This document shows positions 6,151 through 10,102 of a DNA stretch of 10,102 bases, in pieces. A model generated the notes under the pieces. That model searched no databases and was not told where the DNA came from. It saw only the letters and a program-made list of their open reading frames with translations. This stretch comes from Nonlabens sp. GTDB lineage: Bacteria > Bacteroidota > Bacteroidia > Flavobacteriales > Flavobacteriaceae. The stretch lies in assembly GCA_030731685.1 (NCBI GenBank), contig JANQTO010000469.1, forward strand, positions 1 through 10,102. The letters are read 5' to 3'. A program made the translations under genes and the position numbers. The stretch's first letter is position 1. Each line of letters begins with the position of its first letter.

Positions 6151-7050
6151 CTATTGTCTGGTAACGCTGCCTGTAGGGAAAGAAGCGCTAACATTATTAT
6201 TAAAAGCTTGTGACATAGGTGCGGTTGCAGCTGTAGCCATTGCAGCAAGGGGTTTTAGTGTGAACGGTGCCGGCGAGTTGTCTGGAACTGGTTCGATGGA
6301 AATAACAACAGCCTTGCCCACAACGCTAAAAGGTAAGGACTCGCCAGCTGGCAAATTTCTAAAAAAGTCCTCTCCTGGAACTGGTGGTCCCATATTATAT
6401 TCAGTTCCAGAGAATCCGTTGCCAGAATCGCGTGCCGTAAAGCTCGCAAAAGTGCCAGTAGATATAGGTCCGGCGGCTCCTACAACCCATCCCTCATATA
6501 TCCATCCTACGGGTAATGCTGGTAATGTAGCATTTGCAACTGGTGGCATACCGGGTAAACCAAACCATACACCGTTAGTGTCATTACCATTATTTGCGTT
6601 ACCCATAACCTCGTCAGTAGGTGTTCTTAAAAAGAAACTACCAGCAGCATTACTGAAATCTCCCGGTGCTGGGCCAAAGTTTGTACTCACCGTGGCGCTA
6701 TTATTTGTAAATGCTCCTGCTAGGTACTTAATGTCTGACGGTGCAGGGTCTGGGTCTGGGCTTGGCTCTATAGTTAAGATAAAAGCAGTTCCCGCATCCA
6801 GTGTTGTTGCAGCTACTGGAAAAACTGTTTGACTTAGCGCTCCTGCGGTGTTAACGGTGAATACTCCGGTTGTTACTGGTGTGCCATTTACCATGACCCA
6901 ACCTTCATAGGCAAAACCTGAGCCTAAATCTTCTAAACCTTGTAAGTTAAGGGTTAGGTTTTTTGTGTTTGTTGATGCGTTATCATCATCGTTGTTGCAA
7001 CTGGTCAGCCCTATGGTTGCGGCAGCTGCTAATAAAAGATACTTGTTCAT
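6151..7050 (-). CDS. Lipoprotein with two RskA-like domains
   Basis: A protein of 299 residues from the ATG at 7050 (MNKYLLLAAAATIGLTSC). An ATG three codons upstream (7059) is also possible. The signal peptide ends in lipobox LTSC with the lipidated cysteine at residue 18. The following NNDDDN is acidic and resembles the lipoprotein export signal that sends Bacteroidetes lipoproteins to the cell surface. The mature part holds two related units, at about 38-113 and 176-270. Each has YEGWVxxxGPxxTGxF-type strands (YEGWVMVNGTPVTTGVF and YEGWVVGAAGPISTGTF) and then an IEP-x-PD-x-x-PAP block. This pattern matches, from memory, the extracellular domain of anti-sigma-K factors (RskA: YxxWL, G-x-F, then xxExxGGSxxPT). 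No anti-sigma zinc finger or membrane helix is present, so the domain is used alone and duplicated. It is divergent from the two-component genes. Its function is unknown. Confidence 0.85.
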   Translation of the reverse strand: MNKYLLLAAAATIGLTSCNNDDDNASTNTKNLTLNLQGLEDLGSGFAYEGWVMVNGTPVTTGVFTVNTAGALSQTVFPVAATTLDAGTAFILTIEPSPDPDPAPSDIKYLAGAFTNNSATVSTNFGPAPGDFSNAAGSFFLRTPTDEVMGNANNGNDTNGVWFGLPGMPPVANATLPALPVGWIYEGWVVGAAGPISTGTFASFTARDSGNGFSGTEYNMGPPVPGEDFFRNLPAGESLPFSVVGKAVVISIEPVPDNSPAPFTLKPLAAMATAATAPMSQAFNNNVSASFPTGSVTRQ

Positions 7051-7104
7051 TGTGTACATGTTTTATTGATTTGGTACAAACTAACGAGGATGATGTTGCG
7101 ACGC

Positions 7105-7154
7105 TATCACAAACTGTTCAAATTATTATTGCATGCTGTGATTTATTTGTGATA
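7105..7154. promoter_or_regulatory. TGTGAT half-site cluster between the lipoprotein and regulator genes
   Basis: A perfect 9-bp inverted repeat, TATCACAAA (7105-7113) and TTTGTGATA (7146-7154), has arms 32 nt apart. Within the right half, TGTGAT occurs twice in direct orientation at 7137-7142 and 7148-7153. Their starts are 11 nt apart, about one helical turn, which is the spacing used by OmpR/PhoB-type regulators. The cluster lies just upstream of the regulator ATG at 7176, so autoregulation or joint control of the divergent lipoprotein gene is plausible. A CRP/FNR-like protein is the alternative, because TGTGA is also its half-site. Confidence 0.5.
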
Positions 7155-7175
7155 TACAAATTCGTACTTTGGTAT

Positions 7176-7877
7176 ATGGGAAATAAAATACTTATAGTAG
7201 AAGACGATATAGACATAGCAGACCTGCTTACCATTCATATGAAAGACCTGAATGCAACGGTAGATACGGTTTCAGACGGCATAGCTGGACTAAAACTTGC
7301 TCAAGAAACCGACTATTGTTTGATTCTCCTAGATATATCACTGCCGTCCATGAACGGTGTTGAGGTATGCAAAGAACTGCGTAAGACTAAAGCAACACCT
7401 ATTATTATGGTCACCGCAAAAAGCGAGGAGATTGATAAAGTGCTAGGTCTTGAGATTGGAGCTGATGATTATATAACTAAACCGTTTTCAGTAAGAGAAC
7501 TGAAAGCTCGGGCCAAAGCCGTTATGAGACGTAGCGATAGCTTGACATCGGCAGTATCATCGTCCCAAGAACAAGAAATGCATTTCACAGATTTATCCAT
7601 TAACGTCGAAATGCGTAAGGTGCTTATAAAAGGCAAAAAAGTGGAGCTAAGCCCTAAAGAGTTTGACTTATTAGTATTACTGGCAAGTCATCCGGGCCGC
7701 AGTTACAGTAGGTCAGCACTTTTAGACGTTGTCTGGGGCTATAATTTCTCGGGGTACGAGCATACCGTAAATTCTCACATGAATAGACTGCGTTCAAAAA
7801 TAGAACCAGATATGTCTCAGCCCATTTATATATTGACTACTTGGGGAATAGGTTACCGTTTTAACGAGGAGATATAA
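7176..7877 (+). CDS. OmpR/PhoB-family response regulator
   Basis: A protein of 233 residues starting at the ATG at 7176; the frame is open further upstream, but that part lies over the divergent intergenic region and does not resemble a receiver. Receiver domain 3-118: acidic pocket E9-D10-D11, phosphoacceptor D53 in LLDISLPSMNG, T80 in MVTAKS, and K102 in ITKPF. A serine-rich linker (about 119-133) leads to a winged-helix DNA-binding domain (about 137-232) with SPKEFDLLVLLASHPG, recognition helix YEHTVNSHMNRLRSKIE and the wing TTWGIGYRF. It is a phosphorylation-controlled transcription factor. Its stop codon and the kinase start overlap as TAATG, so the two form a coupled two-component operon. 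The target genes cannot be told from sequence. Confidence 0.95.
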   Translation: MGNKILIVEDDIDIADLLTIHMKDLNATVDTVSDGIAGLKLAQETDYCLILLDISLPSMNGVEVCKELRKTKATPIIMVTAKSEEIDKVLGLEIGADDYITKPFSVRELKARAKAVMRRSDSLTSAVSSSQEQEMHFTDLSINVEMRKVLIKGKKVELSPKEFDLLVLLASHPGRSYSRSALLDVVWGYNFSGYEHTVNSHMNRLRSKIEPDMSQPIYILTTWGIGYRFNEEI

Positions 7878-9379
7878 TGGGCAAGTATCAAACTTTAACA
7901 CCTAGACTCGTATTTAAACTTTGGCTTGCATTGAGCATCCTTATTTTAGGAATGGCTTTAACCTTTATTTTAATAACCGGTTATTTTTCGAACCAGCACC
8001 ATTTAGCAACACAACAGCAAATTAATGCGCCACTTGCACAGCATCTTATAGACGAGAAGTTTGCAACTGCTGAGCCTTTTCTTGAAGACGGTTCTGTAAA
8101 CAAGGAGCTTTTCGGGGATTTAATGCACGATATGATGGCGGTGAATCGCAGTATAGAAGTCTACCTACTTAAAAAAGACGGCGAGATTCTTCACTCTGTA
8201 GTTCTAGAACATCAAGACGGCGAGCCTGCGCAGTATGTAGATACAAAACCCATAACCGATTTTATAGCATCTGGCTATAAAGGGTTCTGTTTAGGAGAAG
8301 ACCCGAGGAATCCAAGTGAGCGCAAAATATTCTCAGTAGCCCCGTTTTCTAGAAATGGAAAAACTGGATACATATATATCATTCTTTCTGGCGAGGCATA
8401 TCAGCTAGCCAGTAATAATATATTTAATGAGTACATAACCAGCTTCGGTGCAGGAGCTATTGTGCTAACCACGGTTTTTACACTTATTATAGGTTTAATA
8501 CTTATATGGTTCATCACTAAAAACTTGCGTACCATTACACAAGTAGTTACCCAGTTTAAAGATGGTGACCTTAAAGCACGTATTCCTGACGCTGAAAAAT
8601 CTGACATCGCAGTGTTTGCAAATACCTTTAATGAAATGGCTGATTCTATAACCGCAAGTATTGAAGAGGTAAAGTCTGTGGACGATTTGCGCCGTCAGCT
8701 TATTGCAAATGTGAGTCACGACCTAAGAACACCACTTGCGATACTTAAAGGATATGCAGAAACCCTTCAGGAAAAAGCAGCTACAATCACACCAGAGGAA
8801 TCTGCACGCTATCTACAAGTCATAAGTTCTAATAGTGACAAGCTCACAAAGCTGGTGGAACAGCTTTTTGAATATTCTAAACTCGAAGCAAAACAAATTG
8901 AACCTTACAAAGAGCAGTTCTCTATAACAGACTTGTGTCTGGATTTGGTTTCTAAATATGACATTCTTGCCCGAGAAAAAGGCGTAGACCTTTCCTTAAC
9001 TGTTAATGATAACGAGAGTATTCTTGTGTATGCAGACATTAGCCTTATAGAACGTGCACTTCAAAACCTTATCGATAATGCACTAAAGTTTACGCCTAGC
9101 GGTGGCAGCATTAAGGTAGAGCTCGAGAGAAATGGACAATCTTGCAATGTACGTGTCAATGACTCGGGCATAGGAATAGATTACGATATGCAGGAAAGCA
9201 TCTTCGAACGCTTCAAGCAAACCAGCCATACCTTTAAGAAAAATGGTGCAGGCCTGGGACTTGCGATTGTAAGGAAAATAGTAGAGTTGCATGAGTCCAC
9301 CATCACGGTACTCAGTAAAAAAGGACAGGGCAGTACCTTTACCTTTAGCTTACCCGTAGTTGCACAGGGGCGTTGGTAG
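7877..9379 (+). CDS. HAMP-domain sensor histidine kinase
   Basis: A 500-residue inner-membrane protein. TM1 is about 12-35, followed by a periplasmic sensor region of about 155 residues (36-189) that I cannot assign to a named fold. TM2 is about 191-213 and HAMP about 214-266. The HisKA domain carries phosphoacceptor H281 in ANVSHDLRTPLA. The HATPase_c domain has the N box ALQNLIDNALKF (394-405), G1 DSGIGI (429-434), F box ERFKQ (444-448) and G2 GAGLGLAI (457-464). All catalytic boxes are present, so it should autophosphorylate and pass phosphate to D53 of the regulator just upstream. The layout is the common EnvZ/PhoR-like class. The coding region is followed 1 nt later by a copy of the dispersed palindrome, with no T-tract terminator. 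Confidence 0.95.
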   Translation: MGKYQTLTPRLVFKLWLALSILILGMALTFILITGYFSNQHHLATQQQINAPLAQHLIDEKFATAEPFLEDGSVNKELFGDLMHDMMAVNRSIEVYLLKKDGEILHSVVLEHQDGEPAQYVDTKPITDFIASGYKGFCLGEDPRNPSERKIFSVAPFSRNGKTGYIYIILSGEAYQLASNNIFNEYITSFGAGAIVLTTVFTLIIGLILIWFITKNLRTITQVVTQFKDGDLKARIPDAEKSDIAVFANTFNEMADSITASIEEVKSVDDLRRQLIANVSHDLRTPLAILKGYAETLQEKAATITPEESARYLQVISSNSDKLTKLVEQLFEYSKLEAKQIEPYKEQFSITDLCLDLVSKYDILAREKGVDLSLTVNDNESILVYADISLIERALQNLIDNALKFTPSGGSIKVELERNGQSCNVRVNDSGIGIDYDMQESIFERFKQTSHTFKKNGAGLGLAIVRKIVELHESTITVLSKKGQGSTFTFSLPVVAQGRW

Positions 9380-9380
9380 T

Positions 9381-9398
9381 TCGCTTTCGCGAAAGCGA
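9381..9398. repeat. CGCTTTCGCGAAAGCG palindrome after the histidine kinase gene
   Basis: A perfect 18-bp palindrome TCGCTTTCGCGAAAGCGA that begins one base after the kinase TAG stop. No run of T follows. It is the fourth copy in the window and the second placed close behind a + strand gene. Confidence 0.9.
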
Positions 9399-9485
9399 GT
9401 AAACTAAATACTTGCTAGCAACTATATACTTAAAAGTCCTTAGAATGTACAGAGTCTATTCCGCTAGATTGTTGGATAGGCATAC

Positions 9486-9618
9486 TTACATATCATAGAA
9501 TACCTCAAGCTCCCAAATGAAGTAAGGTTGTTTAAAGCGAACCAGGACTATCATATTCCTTTAGAAGTGGCTGTTGTCTAAAGTGTCTGTTACGTTTGAT
9601 AAGCTCCGCAATCTTCAT
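9486..9618 (-). pseudogene. Possible small gene remnant with a frameshift
   Basis: Minus-strand ATG at 9618 opens a 28-codon frame (MKIAELIKRNRHFRQQPLLK, then EYDSPGSL) ending in TAA at 9534-9532. One base over, the adjoining sequence reads RFKQPYFIWELEVFYDM to a TAA at 9488-9486. Both halves look protein-like, and a single-base shift near 9540 would join them into about 43 residues. I do not recognise a family. It could be a decayed gene start, a small peptide gene, or chance in non-coding DNA. Confidence 0.25.
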
Positions 9619-9742
9619 GTTTATGCGTTACCGTCACTTGCTCAAAAAAAGTCTGTAATTTTTTTAGTGTGTAAGTTGTTGATTTTGGGGCTATTGATTT
9701 TTATTTTACATTTTCTTTGTTTTTTTTGCTTTAAAAGTTTGG
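9619..9742. other. AT-rich stretch upstream of the rRNA promoter, no gene seen
   Basis: Together with 9399-9485 this is the gene-free part before the rRNA operon. The interval from about 9645 is strongly T-rich on the + strand, with several runs of T. I see no tRNA cloverleaf or convincing coding frame. Such composition directly upstream of an rRNA promoter could serve as a curved or UP-like activating element; that is inference. Confidence 0.45.
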
Positions 9743-9770
9743 TTGCAAACAGAAAGTGTCTGTATATTTG
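9743..9770 (+). promoter_or_regulatory. rRNA operon promoter
   Basis: TTG at 9743-9745, a 17-nt spacer, and TATATTTG at 9763-9770 match the Bacteroidetes sigma-A consensus TTG-N17-19-TAnnTTTG perfectly. Transcription should begin around 9776-9778, giving a leader of about 270 nt before 16S. The strong match and AT-rich upstream DNA fit an rRNA promoter. Confidence 0.88.
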
Positions 9771-9776
9771 CACCCG

Positions 9777-10048
9777 CTAAGCGAGTAACGCAGGTTACAA
9801 ACGAAGCGAAAACGTTCACCGACATTTCTGGAATACCGCAAAATAATCGTGAAGATTGATGGGTTCGGTTTCAGGTAACAGCGTTGGTTTGGTTCATTGA
9901 TATTTTGATTGACAGCACAAATTATAAGAGTGTTTCCTTAGGGATTCATTCTGGTAAGAAATAAGAATAAGATGTAAATAAACACATGTACGCTAATTAA
10001 GTGGAATTAGACCAAGGGTCGAAATTAAACGATCTTTTATAAGATTCT
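9777..10048 (+). other. Leader of the rRNA transcript
   Basis: Untranslated sequence between the presumed transcription start and mature 16S. It contains GTTCATTGATA at 9892-9902, which resembles the boxA antitermination element (GCTCTTTAACA in E. coli) at 7 of 11 positions and a GTTC-x-TTGA form I recall from Bacteroidetes rRNA leaders. The partner strand of the RNase III processing stem would lie after 16S, outside the window. No ORF is convincing here. Confidence 0.6.
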
Positions 10049-10102
10049 ACGATGAAGAGTTTGATCCTGGCTCAGGATGAACGCTAGCGGCAGGCCTAAC
10101 AC
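10049..10102 (+). rRNA. rrs: 16S ribosomal RNA, 5' end only
   Basis: AGAGTTTGATCCTGGCTCAG at 10056-10075 is the universal sequence at E. coli positions 8-27, which places mature position 1 at about 10049. It continues GATGAACGCTAGCGGCAGGC, the form seen in Bacteroidetes. The gene runs off the right edge after about 54 nt, so no finer taxonomic call is possible. Confidence 0.97.

Noticed and set aside
6260..6832. A 190-codon + strand frame opposite the lipoprotein gene
   Set aside because: It is antisense to a gene with a clear signal peptide, lipobox and internal repeats; the low-complexity codon pattern keeps the opposite frame open.
6963..7175. Upstream extension of the response regulator frame by 71 codons
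   Set aside because: The receiver domain begins at MGNKILIVEDD, and the extension covers the lipoprotein 5' end and the intergenic region without family resemblance.
9574..9780. A 68-codon + strand frame with a hydrophobic middle
   Set aside because: It begins at TTG, its hydrophobicity comes from the T-rich DNA, and it runs straight through the rRNA promoter, so it is not a gene.

Overview
The window is chromosomal DNA of a marine-type member of the Flavobacteriaceae (Bacteroidetes). This rests on the rRNA promoter of the flavobacterial form (TTG, 17 nt, TATATTTG), the 16S 5' end continuing GGATGAACGCTAGCGGCAGG, starts without purine-rich ribosome binding sites, and a dispersed palindrome CGCTTTCGCGAAAGCG that I recall as frequent in this family.

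Layout. Left edge (1-328): a broken 5' end of a RidA-family gene, most like 2-aminomuconate deaminase. It loses homology at about 171-177, where unrelated DNA with an open + strand frame begins. Next (287-938) is a module made of a RAYT-type (REP-associated tyrosine) transposase gene bracketed by two near-identical directly repeated hairpins. It sits exactly between kmo and the ridA-like gene. 955-4699 is a tightly packed minus-strand operon for tryptophan/kynurenine breakdown: secreted protein, kynureninase (kynU), small AT-rich four-helix membrane protein, kynurenine 3-monooxygenase (kmo), then the transposase module and the broken deaminase. A Bcr/CflA-type efflux transporter (4802-6016) is divergent from the operon. 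6151-7050 (minus) is a surface-type lipoprotein with two RskA-like beta domains and a clear terminator. Divergent from it, across a region with TGTGAT half-sites, is a two-component pair (OmpR-type regulator, HAMP histidine kinase) at 7176-9379. 9380-10048 holds no intact gene: a palindrome copy, a possible gene remnant, an AT-rich stretch, a strong rRNA promoter and the leader of an rRNA operon. The 16S gene starts at about 10049 and runs off the edge.

How they work together. KMO turns kynurenine into 3-hydroxykynurenine and kynureninase cleaves it to 3-hydroxyanthranilate. The ring would later be opened and the product deaminated by a 2-aminomuconate deaminase, whose gene here is interrupted. 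The most notable signals are the transposase with its bracketing hairpins inside a catabolic operon, the interrupted deaminase gene, and the 16-bp palindrome found four times, twice inside coding sequence and read there in two different frames.
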